Source: Alphaproteobacteria bacterium (lineage in GTDB: Bacteria; Pseudomonadota; Alphaproteobacteria; MPNO01; UBA830). From it: a DNA stretch of 64,000 bases. Under the pieces are notes generated by a model that saw nothing but the letters and a program-made list of their open reading frames with translations, was not told the DNA's origin and did no database searches. The DNA lies in contig JAJEBT010000113.1 in NCBI GenBank assembly GCA_022822405.1, positions 1-64,000 of the forward strand, given 5' to 3'. The translations under genes were made by a program, and so were the position numbers. Shown one piece after another: positions 1 to 8,380 of the stretch. Positions within the stretch are counted from its first letter, which is position 1. Each line of letters begins with the position of its first letter.

Positions 1-34
1 CCACGGGTGTAAAATCAAAAAGATCCGGGGTACA

Positions 35-117
35 ATCTGTGCGCATCGGGGAACCCCTCCAATCCGGGTCAACTATTTGATCGCACAGATATTTTCCCAG
101 ATTCGGAGCCCCGATGC
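35..117. repeat. Nested, mutually exclusive inverted repeats
   Basis: Bases 35-43 (atctgtgcg) are the exact reverse complement of 82-90 (cgcacagat). Bases 43-51 (gcatcgggg) are the exact reverse complement of 109-117 (ccccgatgc). The two left arms share base 43, so the two stems cannot both form fully. No neighbouring gene explains it. It could be a remnant of a small mobile element or simply structured intergenic DNA. Confidence 0.4.
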
Positions 118-600
118 ACCTCTAGTTTGAGAAATCCGGGCTAGGATCCGGCGCAGTCCGCTGCGGCCCTGGGTTGGCAAATTTTGCAGACTCATTGTTG
201 GCTAACTTTCACCTTGGCAAGCGCGTAAGGCAGTCTCGTGTGCGGTCCCGCAAACGGTTCAATGGCAAACGAAAACAGGTTTGGGCGTGAGTTCGTTTCC
301 CAAGCTCAGTGATGGGGTGTTGGATTCGGTGTAGCTGTAGCAACTGGCCCGCTGCATCAATAGGCGACAGCGCGCAAGTGCGAGTTCTGGACCCGCTCGC
401 GCAGCAGCTAGATGGCGAGCTTTAGGTCGAGCGCGGCGGTGCGGGCGGTAGAAAAGTCACGGTTGTCGGAGCAAGAAGCGACCACCCGGCGGCGCGCGGG
501 GTTCCGGCCGGCGAAAGTGAAAGACTCAGACGGAGAGACGGGCGGACGGGAACTGTCCCCTGCCAACGCGCTCATGGCCGAAGCCCGGACGCAGATAGGG

Positions 601-680
601 CGACCCGGCGACCCGGCGACCCGGCGACCCGGCGACCCGGCGACCCGGCGACCCGGCGACCCGGCGACCCGGCGACCCGG
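601..680. repeat. Tandem repeat, 8 bp unit x 10 perfect copies
   Basis: Ten uninterrupted identical copies of cgacccgg. The unit length is not a multiple of three, so any frame crossing it would shift with copy number, as in phase-variable simple-sequence loci. Open frames cross it on both strands, but none resembles a known protein family, so I do not assign a gene. Length variation by slippage is likely. Confidence 0.95.
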
Positions 681-975
681 CTTATTGTAACAACCGCATC
701 ACCCAGCTTTGTCAAGTGCCCGCGCGAACACTTCCGGACCCCGCTCACGGCAGCCGACATCGCCGCCCACGCCTCTCGCACAGAACCCATGACCGTCCCT
801 CTGGACTTCAATAAAAACACCGGGCGCAGACTCTCCGAAAAAAGCGTATGACCCGGTCCAAGCGCCTAGTACCAAATCCAAATCGCGAAGGCAAACCCGC
901 TTACGCACCGCACCGTGCGCATTTGCGCATTCCCGCGCGCCGCAGTCCTCCCACGGCGGCGCATGGCGGCCCCCG

Positions 976-1551
976 TCATCGCCCCCGGTGCGGCGGCCCG
1001 GTCCGGGCGAGCGCCATGGCCGCCCAGCCGGGAACGGCCCCGGCGACCCACCAGGCCCCGTCCTTCAGGATCGCGACCTCCCGGTGCGGACGGTCGGGAT
1101 CGGTGTTGTCGTAGAGCATGGCCTCGTCCGCGCGCGCAATCGCCACCGGAAGATTGGCGTGCGAGCGCACGAACCGCCGCCGCGCGTCCGCTTCCGGGAC
1201 ATCGTGGCCGCCGAGCGCGACCCGGTTGCGGATACGGTCGAGCGCCTGTTCCGGCGAGGCGACCGACACATAGTGCAGGACGGTCCGGAAGCCTCCCCGC
1301 CGCGCGGCCTCCATGTGGCGTAGATTGCCGGATCCGGCGAGGGTCGTTTCCACTAGATGTGTCCGGCCGGCGCCGAGCGCGACCCGTCGCCGGCGCAGCG
1401 CCTCGCGCGCCGCCTGTCCGGGACCGCCGGCCACCATGCCACGGGCAATCGCGTCGGGGTCGATGATGTCGAGCCAGCTGAAGCCGCTCATGCGTGTCAG
1501 GGTGGACTTGCCGCACCCGTTCGGGCCGGCAACGACGATGAGGGTCGGCAC
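976..1551 (-). CDS. Zeta-toxin-like P-loop ATPase/kinase
   Basis: A 191-residue protein with a Walker A motif GPNGCGKST at residues 9-17, followed by a DPDAIARG segment resembling the acceptor region of zeta toxins and a later arginine-rich stretch (RIRNR). This is the single-domain P-loop kinase architecture of zeta-toxin family proteins, which phosphorylate nucleotide-sugar peptidoglycan precursors in studied members. It starts 14 bp after the stop of a 67-residue protein on the same strand, suggesting a two-gene operon with the small partner first. The kinase substrate here is unknown, and a non-toxic role is possible. Confidence 0.7.
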   Translation of the reverse strand: MPTLIVVAGPNGCGKSTLTRMSGFSWLDIIDPDAIARGMVAGGPGQAAREALRRRRVALGAGRTHLVETTLAGSGNLRHMEAARRGGFRTVLHYVSVASPEQALDRIRNRVALGGHDVPEADARRRFVRSHANLPVAIARADEAMLYDNTDPDRPHREVAILKDGAWWVAGAVPGWAAMALARTGPPHRGR

Positions 1552-1565
1552 GGACGCCGGCCGGG

Positions 1566-1769
1566 TCAGGCGGACTGCCGCTCGGGCGCAACGAGCACCC
1601 GGTCCCCGTCCCTGGTTCGCGCGATATAGGCGCCGTCCGAACGGACGCCGTAGAGTGTGCCGCCGGCCTCGACCTGGGCTGCCAGGTCCGCCTTGATCTC
1701 GTCGCGCCAGCCTTTCGGGAACCCCGGTATGTCGGGCGGCGGCGCGGGTGCATGCCGATGCTCGCTCAT
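1566..1769 (-). CDS. Small protein upstream of zeta-like ATPase (possible antitoxin)
   Basis: A 67-residue acidic/proline-containing protein starting MSEHRHAP. The ATG at 1769 is preferred over upstream starts because the earlier residues are arginine- and cysteine-rich and look non-coding. It contains GWRDEIKADLAAQ and a short beta-rich C-terminus (YIARTRDGDRVLV). I do not recognise a named family. Position directly upstream of a zeta-like ATPase suggests it could be the antitoxin or another cognate partner; this is inferred from context only. Confidence 0.5.
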   Translation of the reverse strand: MSEHRHAPAPPPDIPGFPKGWRDEIKADLAAQVEAGGTLYGVRSDGAYIARTRDGDRVLVAPERQSA

Positions 1770-1968
1770 GCCGCCGACATTACATCCGGCCGCCGCGCCG
1801 TTCAATCCGTTTCGGCACGGTCGCCGCGCGCGTCCGCGTGGCAGACCCGTCGGCATCATCAGCACCGCAGACCGTCGCGATGCCCGGACACGTTCGCAGC
1901 AGCGCACGCGCCGCGACTCCGATCCCGCTCAAGCGCCACGGGCGACTTTGTCTCGCGGCAGACTCCCA

Positions 1969-2274
1969 CTAGCGTTCCCCGACATCGCAGCTGGACGCCG
2001 GTTTCGCATGGACTCGCTGACGCGAGTTAAGAGCCACACCACGCGGTTCGTCGGCGCCACCCGGCCTGGCCCAGAGTTCGTGATTTCCGGGCACCCATAC
2101 GAGCTGCCTGAACTTTCTCTTCAGCGAATCGAGACAACAGTCGAACCGGTGATATCCGTCGACGATGTCGCCGGCCAGAATGAGCCAGTCGTCGGGATAT
2201 GACGGAAAGGCATCGAACGCTCTCCGATTCCTGGGATGCGAGAGATGAAGATCGGATACCGCCCAGAGCCTCAT
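1969..2274 (-). pseudogene. Truncated metallophosphoesterase
   Basis: The first 75 or so residues are a clear calcineurin-type metallophosphoesterase N-terminus: SDLHLSHPRNRRAFD carries the D-x-H metal motif, LAGDIVDGY carries the GD motif and VPGNHELW the GNHE motif. The frame then passes into unrelated sequence and stops after 101 residues, whereas complete members are usually above 220. The later histidine motifs are absent, so the fragment should be inactive. It probably marks a deletion or insertion junction. Confidence 0.7.
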
Positions 2275-2335
2275 GACACTGCCCGCAGCTGCTCAACCGG
2301 CCGAATCTCACGCAGCGCCCACACCTGTACATGCT

Positions 2336-2797
2336 TCATGACGAGCTGCCAGCGTCTCCGGACCAGCTGCCGCAGATTTCGAGATAGGCTTCCATCGGAA
2401 CCCGGATTTCCGGAGGGATTTCGATGGACTTCATCGTCTTCTTCGACGCCACGCAGTTCACGAACGATCCCCGCAACACTTCGCGCCCCTCGTCGTGGCC
2501 GATGATGTCGTAGGCTATCGACGAACGTCCGAGCCTCGTAAGGAGAAGAGTGAGGCTGATGGACTGACCCATCATCCGTCCTTCCCTGAAATCGGCCGAC
2601 ACATGCATCAGCGGAAACATGCGCTCCTCGACCCGGAACTGACGGGCAAAGTCTATGCCGAGGCGCTTGACCAGCCAGTCTTCGAACAGGTCGTTGAACA
2701 TGCGGAAGAACTCGGCGAAGAAAACTATTCCGGCCGGATCCGACTCGGAGAAGCGGATATCCCTCGTTACCGTGAATGCGTCGTCAGGGAGTTTCAT
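2336..2797 (-). CDS. 4-hydroxybenzoyl-CoA-type acyl-CoA thioesterase
   Basis: A 153-residue single hot-dog domain protein. The motif SESDPAGIVFFAEFF near the N-terminus carries the Asp-Pro-Ala-Gly active-site loop of 4HBT-type thioesterases, followed by FNDLFEDWL on the central helix. It would hydrolyse an acyl- or aroyl-CoA thioester. The ATG at 2797 is chosen; a TTG at 2848 would add 17 residues without conserved features. It is not closely coupled to neighbours. Substrate is unknown; an aromatic-CoA role would fit the nearby ring-cleavage genes. Confidence 0.8.
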   Translation of the reverse strand: MKLPDDAFTVTRDIRFSESDPAGIVFFAEFFRMFNDLFEDWLVKRLGIDFARQFRVEERMFPLMHVSADFREGRMMGQSISLTLLLTRLGRSSIAYDIIGHDEGREVLRGSFVNCVASKKTMKSIEIPPEIRVPMEAYLEICGSWSGDAGSSS

Positions 2798-3171
2798 GGC
2801 CGCACCATCCGTGTCGCGCCCGACCACAGGCCGTGGACCGTCGGACAATCCCGCCGGGCGAGGCCGCGTTGCGCGGACAAAGCTTGCCCATTCGCCGCTC
2901 GAAACTCAACAGACGACGGACGGGCGGCGCCTGCCGTCTGTCTGCATTGCCGGCGTTTCCGGGCGCCAGACCCGCACATCGTCCCTTGCCCCGGTCGGAT
3001 CCGATCGAGTTCAGGGACCGATTGCAGTGCCGCTAATTGGCCGTCACAATGCGGCAACGGTCGGCCAGCACCGGTCGGAATCTGCCCGTAGCAGCAACGG
3101 CGGGACACCGGCGCTGCCGCACTACGGTCGCCATCAACCAGCCCGAATTCCGGATATTCCTTGCCGAACCG
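2798..3171. other. Intergenic region, nothing recognised
   Basis: This region separates the divergently transcribed thioesterase and the aldehyde-dehydrogenase-like gene. I see no gene, RNA or clear operator in it. It should contain both promoters. Confidence 0.5.
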
Positions 3172-4584
3172 ATGCCCGAAGCCGCTGCCCATTCCCCTGA
3201 CATTCCGCTCGTCGTCACGAATCCCTTCGACCAGTCGACCATAGGCACGCTCGCACGCCAGAGTGCGGTCGACGCCAATCAGGCGCTCTTGCTGGCGGTC
3301 GACCTCTACCGGAACCGCAGTCGGCGGCTGGCGCGGGAACGGCGGTTCGGGATCCTCGAACACGCGGCAAGGCTCATGGAATCCCGGCTTGCGGAACTCT
3401 CGGCACGCGTCACGCGGGAAAGCGGCAAGCCGTACCGGGAGGCTCTGGCCGAGGCCCGCCTCGCCATCGATCACGTCCGCACATGCGCGGCTGCTGTCCT
3501 GTCCCCCTCGGACCGGAGCGGTCCCGCGGCGGCGCTCCCCGGCGACGACACACATGTCGTTGCGACAAGCACGGTGCCCGCCGGCGTGGTTGTCGCCCAA
3601 GGCTGTTTTCGCGATCCGCTCGGATCCATCGTCCGCCAGGCCGCGGCGGCGATCGCCGCCGGATGTCCGGCGATAGTGCTGCCGGCGCCGGATACGCCGC
3701 TGTCCTGCATCGCCTTCGCAGAAATCCTGGAAGAAGCGGATCTGCCGGAAAACTGGATCCAGACCGTGGTGACCGACGATAACCAGGCGGCCACCGAACT
3801 CGCCCGGCATCCGCTTGCAATTCTTCCTCCGCGCGCGGCGCGCGGCGGCTCCGCCGGACCCGATGCGGCCGAACGGGGCGCCGGAGTTCCGGCGGTCGTG
3901 GCCGGCGACATCGATGTCTACGAGGCGCGCGAGATACTGCTGCGCGGGTGTTTCCGGCATGCCGGGCAAATGCATGGCTCGATTCAGAGGATCTACGCGC
4001 ACACGCGCATCGCCACGCGTCTCGCCACCCAGCTGGCAATGAAGGTATCCGGCATCCGCGTCGGCGACCCGGCCCGCGAAGACACGGAGATCGGCCCGCT
4101 CATCCGGCCGGCCGCCGCGGACCGCATCAGCGAACTGGTGCAGGACGCCGTCGACGGCGGCGGTCAGCTGCTGACCGGAGGCCAGAAGTTCACCGACACG
4201 CTCTACGCGCCGACCGTCATTTTCAACCCTCGACCACAATCCCGGCTGATGACGGAAATGGCGTCCGGTCCCGCGGTGTGCGTCATTCCGTGGTTCAAGC
4301 CTGACGACATGCTGGCGCGCGTCGATAGTTCGCCGACAGAGCGGGCGGCCGTTCTGGCCCGGGACATCGGCACCGCTGTCGAGATTGCCGACGCCCTTGC
4401 GGCGCGTAGCGTGCTGATCAACAACCACACTGCCTTCCCTCCCGGATCGATGCCGTCGGAAACCGGGACGGATCTGGTCTGCGACCATCGCAGCCTGGGT
4501 CGCTGGATAGAGGGAATGCAGGCCGAGAAGGTCGTCGCGGTGAACCCCGCCAGGCCGCCCCTGCCCGATACGGAACCCGCCTGA
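3172..4584 (+). CDS. Aldehyde dehydrogenase-fold protein lacking catalytic residues
   Basis: A 470-residue ALDH-superfamily protein, the normal family length when started at the ATG at 3172. It keeps fold landmarks such as FRHAGQ, SIQRIYAH, VGDPAREDTEIGPLI and a C-terminal EGMQAEKVV segment. Conserved catalytic positions are replaced: the nucleophile region reads HAGQMHGS, with His268 where Cys is expected; the P-F-N motif reads GCFRDP; the lysine of the usual K-P-S segment is replaced by LPAP; and the E-L-G-G glutamate region is absent. Classical dehydrogenase activity is therefore unlikely. It may be a regulatory or structural pseudoenzyme, or a decaying gene. Confidence 0.75.
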   Translation: MPEAAAHSPDIPLVVTNPFDQSTIGTLARQSAVDANQALLLAVDLYRNRSRRLARERRFGILEHAARLMESRLAELSARVTRESGKPYREALAEARLAIDHVRTCAAAVLSPSDRSGPAAALPGDDTHVVATSTVPAGVVVAQGCFRDPLGSIVRQAAAAIAAGCPAIVLPAPDTPLSCIAFAEILEEADLPENWIQTVVTDDNQAATELARHPLAILPPRAARGGSAGPDAAERGAGVPAVVAGDIDVYEAREILLRGCFRHAGQMHGSIQRIYAHTRIATRLATQLAMKVSGIRVGDPAREDTEIGPLIRPAAADRISELVQDAVDGGGQLLTGGQKFTDTLYAPTVIFNPRPQSRLMTEMASGPAVCVIPWFKPDDMLARVDSSPTERAAVLARDIGTAVEIADALAARSVLINNHTAFPPGSMPSETGTDLVCDHRSLGRWIEGMQAEKVVAVNPARPPLPDTEPA

Positions 4585-4599
4585 CGGCCGCCCCGGTGC

Positions 4600-4631
4600 G
4601 GCGCCAGCCCGGGCCTTCGACGCCCGGCGCC
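4600..4631. terminator. GC-rich hairpin after the ALDH-like gene
   Basis: The hexamer ggcgcc occurs at 4600-4605 and again at 4626-4631, enclosing ccgggc and gcccgg arms with a short loop. This can form a stable stem 15 bases after the ALDH-like stop codon. There is no T-tract, so intrinsic termination is uncertain. Confidence 0.3.
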
Positions 4632-4789
4632 AAGTGGTCGGACATGACGTCGATGACCCGCCGGCCGGCTGCGCCGCATCGCCGCGCGCCGTACAGGAGT
4701 GACGGCATGGGTTATACTGGGCTGCGCAGCCAGGCTCGCCGGCGACCGGTCCACCCGGGCCGGCCGGCAAGACTACAGGACGGTAAGAC

Positions 4790-5650
4790 ATGAAGATCGC
4801 AGCCTATGAAGCTGACGGCAGGACATCCTTCGGCGCCGTGAAAGAGGACGGAATCGTCGATCTCGCGGGACGGATCGAAGGCGTTCGAGAGCTTGACGAT
4901 CTGTTCGAGCCGGAGCGAAGGGCCGAAGCGGAAGAGATTGCCGCGGGCAGCAGCGCCCGTCACGCGCTGGATGATGTCACGCTCCTGATCCCCGTCGCGC
5001 CAGCCGCGCGAATCCTTTGTGTCGGCATCAACTACCGTGACCGGAACGAGGAGTACAAGGACAATTCGGACCCCTCGACCTATCCCGGCCTGTTTTTCAG
5101 AACGCATGACTCCTTCGTGGGGCACGGCGCGCCGCTTGTGCGGCCGCTGGAATCCGACAAGCTGGATTACGAAGGCGAGATAGCGATCATCCTCGGCGAA
5201 GGAGGGCGACGGATCCCTCGCGAGAACGCGCTCGCCCATATCGGCGCGCTGACATGCCTGAACGAAGGCACGGTCCGGGACTGGACCCGCCACGCCAAGT
5301 TCAATGTCACCCAGGGCAAGAACTTCGATCGCTCCGGCGCAATAGGCCCGTGGATGGTGACCGCCGACGAATTCGACGGGTATGACGATCTCCACCTCCA
5401 GACCCGCGTCAACGGCGAGGTGCGCCAGGAGGATACGACCGCGCGCCTGATTTTCGATTTTTCCTATCTGATCAGCTACGTCTCGACCTTCATGACACTG
5501 CAGCGCGGCGACGTCATTTCGACCGGAACGCCAACAGGGGCCGGTGTGCGGTTCGATCCTCCCCGCTGGCTGGTTCCGGGCGACAGGATCGAGGTCGAGG
5601 CATCGGGGATCGGCGTTCTCGGCAATAACGTGATCGACGAGGCCGCCTAA
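4790..5650 (+). CDS. Fumarylacetoacetate hydrolase (FAH) family protein
   Basis: A 286-residue FAH-fold hydrolase. The central domain begins with ILCVGINYRDRNEEY, followed by the metal-binding segment LDYEGEIAIILG and NFDRSGAIGPW, and ends with GDVISTGTPTGAGV. Family members hydrolyse C-C bonds of 1,3-diketo acids or act on oxo-acids late in aromatic meta-cleavage pathways, using Mg2+ or Ca2+. It lies beside a LigB-type dioxygenase operon on the opposite strand, which supports a role in processing a ring-cleavage product. Exact substrate cannot be read from sequence. Confidence 0.85.
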   Translation: MKIAAYEADGRTSFGAVKEDGIVDLAGRIEGVRELDDLFEPERRAEAEEIAAGSSARHALDDVTLLIPVAPAARILCVGINYRDRNEEYKDNSDPSTYPGLFFRTHDSFVGHGAPLVRPLESDKLDYEGEIAIILGEGGRRIPRENALAHIGALTCLNEGTVRDWTRHAKFNVTQGKNFDRSGAIGPWMVTADEFDGYDDLHLQTRVNGEVRQEDTTARLIFDFSYLISYVSTFMTLQRGDVISTGTPTGAGVRFDPPRWLVPGDRIEVEASGIGVLGNNVIDEAA

Positions 5651-5696
5651 TAGCCGGTTACGGTTGCCGGCAGCTCCACGCCGGGCATCCTGACGT

Positions 5697-6797
5697 TCAC
5701 CCCCAGACTTCGCTCGCCGTCTCGACGACGAGGGACAGTTTCCGCTTCTGATCGTCCACCGTCACGGCATTGCCGTGATGGGTGCTCGCGAACCCGCATT
5801 GCGGGCTCAGACAGAGATTCTCGAGCGGCACGAATTGCGACGCCTGATCTATCCGGCGCTTCACGTCGTCCTTTGCTTCCAACTCGGGAGTCTTGGTCGT
5901 GATCAGGCCGAGAACCGCGACCTGCCCTTCGGAAAGAAAGCGCAGGGGTTCGAAACCGCCGGCCCGTTCGCTGTCGAATTCCATGAATATGCCGTCAACC
6001 GCAAGGCTACCGAAAACGGTCTCTGCAACCGGTTCATAACCGCCTTCGGCCATCCAGCTCGACTGGAAATTGCCGCGGCAGGTATGGACGGTAACCGCCA
6101 TGTCGGCGGGGCGCTCGCTGACTACTTCATTGATGAGCCGGGTATAGAATCCGGCAAGATGGTCGGGGTCGTCCCCGCGTTCGCGGAACGCCGCGCGCAT
6201 CTTGTCGTCGCACAGATAGGCGAGACTCACGTCGTCGATCTGGAGATAGCGGCACCCCGCCTCATAGAGCGCGGCAACCTCGGCGCGGTAGGCTGCGACC
6301 CAGTCGCTCCAGAAGTCGTCCATCTCCGGATAGGCATCCGTGTCGACGGCCTCTCGGCCGGCCCGCAAATGGATCATTGCCGGGCCCGGTATGGTCTGCT
6401 TGCCCACCCGCGACGTGATTCCATGGACGAACCGGTACATGTCCGTGAATACGCCGCCGGGATTCGACACTTTCGCCTCGACCCGCGCCGTCGGCGGCTG
6501 CTGGTCGTTGGAGAAGTTGGGGAGCCGTTGCGCATCCCAGCGGGCGACACCGTCCATGCCCCACATGAAATCGAGATGCCAGTAATCGCGCCTGAACTCA
6601 CCGTCGGTTACCGCCGAAAAGCCGAGCTCTTCCTGCATGGCGACCACGTCGCGGACACAGGCGTCCTCGATCGCCCGCGCGTCCTCGGCCGGAAGATCGC
6701 CGGTATGCGCGCGTTCGCGCGCCGCGGCAAGGTCCGGCGGCCTCAGAAAGCTGCCGACATGGTCCGCCCGGAAGGGCGGTCTGCTTCGCTGGTCCAA
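5697..6797 (-). CDS. MetE C-terminal-like methyltransferase (cobalamin-independent Met synthase II family)
   Basis: A 366-residue protein related to the catalytic C-terminal half of MetE only, starting FRADHVGSFLRP. Likely zinc ligands are present in VTVHTCRGNF (His and Cys) and in LCLSPQCGFAST near the C-terminus. Family enzymes transfer methyl groups to thiols. It sits one base after the dioxygenase gene in the same transcription unit. A role in methyl transfer from a methoxylated or methylated aromatic substrate is a speculation from context; a stand-alone methionine-synthase-like role is the alternative. Confidence 0.8.
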   Translation of the reverse strand: MDQRSRPPFRADHVGSFLRPPDLAAARERAHTGDLPAEDARAIEDACVRDVVAMQEELGFSAVTDGEFRRDYWHLDFMWGMDGVARWDAQRLPNFSNDQQPPTARVEAKVSNPGGVFTDMYRFVHGITSRVGKQTIPGPAMIHLRAGREAVDTDAYPEMDDFWSDWVAAYRAEVAALYEAGCRYLQIDDVSLAYLCDDKMRAAFRERGDDPDHLAGFYTRLINEVVSERPADMAVTVHTCRGNFQSSWMAEGGYEPVAETVFGSLAVDGIFMEFDSERAGGFEPLRFLSEGQVAVLGLITTKTPELEAKDDVKRRIDQASQFVPLENLCLSPQCGFASTHHGNAVTVDDQKRKLSLVVETASEVWG

Positions 6798-6798
6798 T

Positions 6799-7620
6799 TC
6801 AGTTCACTCCCATAACGGCAACGGTGCAGCCCACCGCGAAGATTGGAATCGGCGCATAGAACCACAACTCGCCGGTCGCGCCGTCGGTGGCGCCGGCCAC
6901 TGCAATGAAGGTCCGGATCTCGAATCCGCCCTGCCCGGCCTCGCGATAGACATCCCCGTCGGTATAGGCCAGAAGCCTGTCCCGCCGGTTGTTGATCAGA
7001 TGATCGAGAAACTCGCGATCCCATTTCTCGTTGATCCGTCCCGAATCCGGGGTTGCCGGCCAGTGCGAAATCCCGCCGGTGCCGATGACGGCGATTCGCT
7101 CGGGCGCCGCGTCGCAGGCCGATCGCAGAGCCTTGCCGAATTCCCAGGCGCGGTGCAGCGGCGTCAGCGGCGGGCCCTGGCAGTTGACGTTCACGGGGAT
7201 GACGGGGAGATCGTAGCGCGGAGTCAGGAAGTGAAGCGGAACCATGATCCCGTGATCGAACTTCCATTCCTCGGCATAAGCGACATCGACGTCTTCCATG
7301 ACACGCTCGATGAGACGCCGTGAAAGATCCGGGTTTCCCGGAATGTCGGCATGGTCGATGCCAAGCCATTCCTCGTCCTCGATCGGCCCTTCGTAGCGGT
7401 CGGCCATGCCCATGCAGAAGGCCGGCATGTTGTTCATGAAGAAATTGGCGAAGTGCTCGGCCCCGACGACGACGAGGGCCTCGGCGCCCGACTCCTCGAT
7501 CGCGCGGCGCATGCGGTCGAAATTGTCGTAGAGGCGGTCGCGGACTCCGGGATCGGCCCGCTCGGAACGGCCGGTTATTCCGGGGGCATGGCTGCACACG
7601 CCGGCGAAGACGAGGGGCAT
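6799..7620 (-). CDS. LigB-type extradiol ring-cleavage dioxygenase, catalytic subunit
   Basis: A 273-residue class III extradiol dioxygenase like the beta subunit of protocatechuate 4,5-dioxygenase. Likely Fe(II) ligands are His11 (CSHAPGIT), His56 (VVGAEHFANF) and Glu251 (TGELWFY). His186 (GGISHWP) matches the catalytic acid-base histidine, and FDHGIMVPLHF is typical of the family. It is encoded directly after a LigA-like subunit and before a MetE-like protein. It should open a catecholic ring with O2; whether the substrate is protocatechuate, gallate or another catechol is not determined. Confidence 0.85.
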   Translation of the reverse strand: MPLVFAGVCSHAPGITGRSERADPGVRDRLYDNFDRMRRAIEESGAEALVVVGAEHFANFFMNNMPAFCMGMADRYEGPIEDEEWLGIDHADIPGNPDLSRRLIERVMEDVDVAYAEEWKFDHGIMVPLHFLTPRYDLPVIPVNVNCQGPPLTPLHRAWEFGKALRSACDAAPERIAVIGTGGISHWPATPDSGRINEKWDREFLDHLINNRRDRLLAYTDGDVYREAGQGGFEIRTFIAVAGATDGATGELWFYAPIPIFAVGCTVAVMGVN

Positions 7621-7623
7621 GGT

Positions 7624-7926
7624 TCAGTCACCCACCATGGCGTAGGTGCCCGCCCGCACCGGGCCATGCTCGGCAACGCCGTCGCGCATGGCCTGCAGGT
7701 ACTCGTCCCATTCGAACCCCACCATCGCGGCATAGTGCATGAGGAGCTGGCCGTTGACGCCCAGAACGTAGAGAAGGCCGATATCCGGCTTGCAGATTGC
7801 CTCCGCCTCCTCCGCGGAGAGGTCGAAATCTTCCAGTACCGCATCGCGGTCTGCCGCAAACCGGGCGCGAAACCCGGGGTCGCGGTTGAGCTGGTAGATC
7901 AGTTTCTGGACGGCGTAGAGGCTCAC
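7624..7926 (-). CDS. LigA-type extradiol dioxygenase small subunit
   Basis: A 100-residue helical protein resembling the alpha subunit of protocatechuate 4,5-dioxygenase, with the block VQKLIYQLNRDPGFRARF, the EEAEAICKPDIGLLYVLG core and a C-terminal GVEFW-like MVGFEWDEYLQAM segment. In LigAB the alpha subunit caps the active site of the beta subunit. It lies three bases upstream of the LigB-like gene and is the first gene of that minus-strand operon. Confidence 0.8.
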   Translation of the reverse strand: MSLYAVQKLIYQLNRDPGFRARFAADRDAVLEDFDLSAEEAEAICKPDIGLLYVLGVNGQLLMHYAAMVGFEWDEYLQAMRDGVAEHGPVRAGTYAMVGD

Positions 7927-8005
7927 GGCAATCCTGCGGGCTTGATTCCGTTCGGACCGCGGCCATTATCCGCGACAATGGCCAAAATACCAAGGGAGTT
8001 CAGAC

Positions 8006-8380
8006 ATGGTGGTAGCCCCGGCGTCCCCGCTCACCAAGGACATGCTCGGCATGGATCTCTACGTCATCTTCACTCGCGCCTGCGCACCGCAGGAAGAAAT
8101 CAAGAAACTGTTGCCGAAGCATCTCGAACGCCAGGTCGAGCTCGAAAAGCAGGGAATCCTGTTCGCCGCCGGGCCGATGGAGGCCGAGGAAGAGGGCAAG
8201 CCGCGTACCGGCATGATCATCGTCCGCGCCAGGTCCTTCGAACACGCCCGCGAGATCGCAATGGGCGACCCCTTTCACGCCGCCGGGCTGCGCGAGTTCG
8301 AGATCTGGAACTGGCTGCTGAACGAGGGAAGCTTCACGGTCACCCTCAACTACTCCGACCGCAGCGCTGCCGTGGAATAG
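8006..8380 (+). CDS. YciI-like protein
   Basis: A 124-residue protein with the ferredoxin-like alpha/beta fold of the YciI family: LYVIFTRACAPQEEIKKLL, then HLERQVELEKQGILFAAGPM and ARSFEHAREIAMGDPFHAAG. YciI relatives are linked to muconolactone isomerase-like chemistry and often sit in catabolic clusters. It is divergent from the LigA/LigB operon across 79 bases, so the two units may share control. An AAGGGAG ribosome site precedes the ATG. Function is unproven. Confidence 0.75.
   Translation: MVVAPASPLTKDMLGMDLYVIFTRACAPQEEIKKLLPKHLERQVELEKQGILFAAGPMEAEEEGKPRTGMIIVRARSFEHAREIAMGDPFHAAGLREFEIWNWLLNEGSFTVTLNYSDRSAAVE

Larger units (their letters stand above)
1..975. other. Gene-free stretch at window start
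   Basis: I see no protein-coding gene with recognisable family features on either strand. Short open frames here are arginine-rich and look like GC-rich non-coding translation. The first 350 bases are less GC-rich than the rest and contain paired inverted repeats plus repeated copies of the word atccggg near 23, 62 and 134. A perfect octanucleotide array lies at 601-680. No tRNA-like cloverleaf or insertion-sequence ends were recognised. Confidence 0.5.

Noticed and set aside
412..690. Open frames across the octanucleotide array on both strands
   Set aside because: Translations are repeats of R-P-G-D or A-G-S-P-G-R with no family features; they are repeat-derived.
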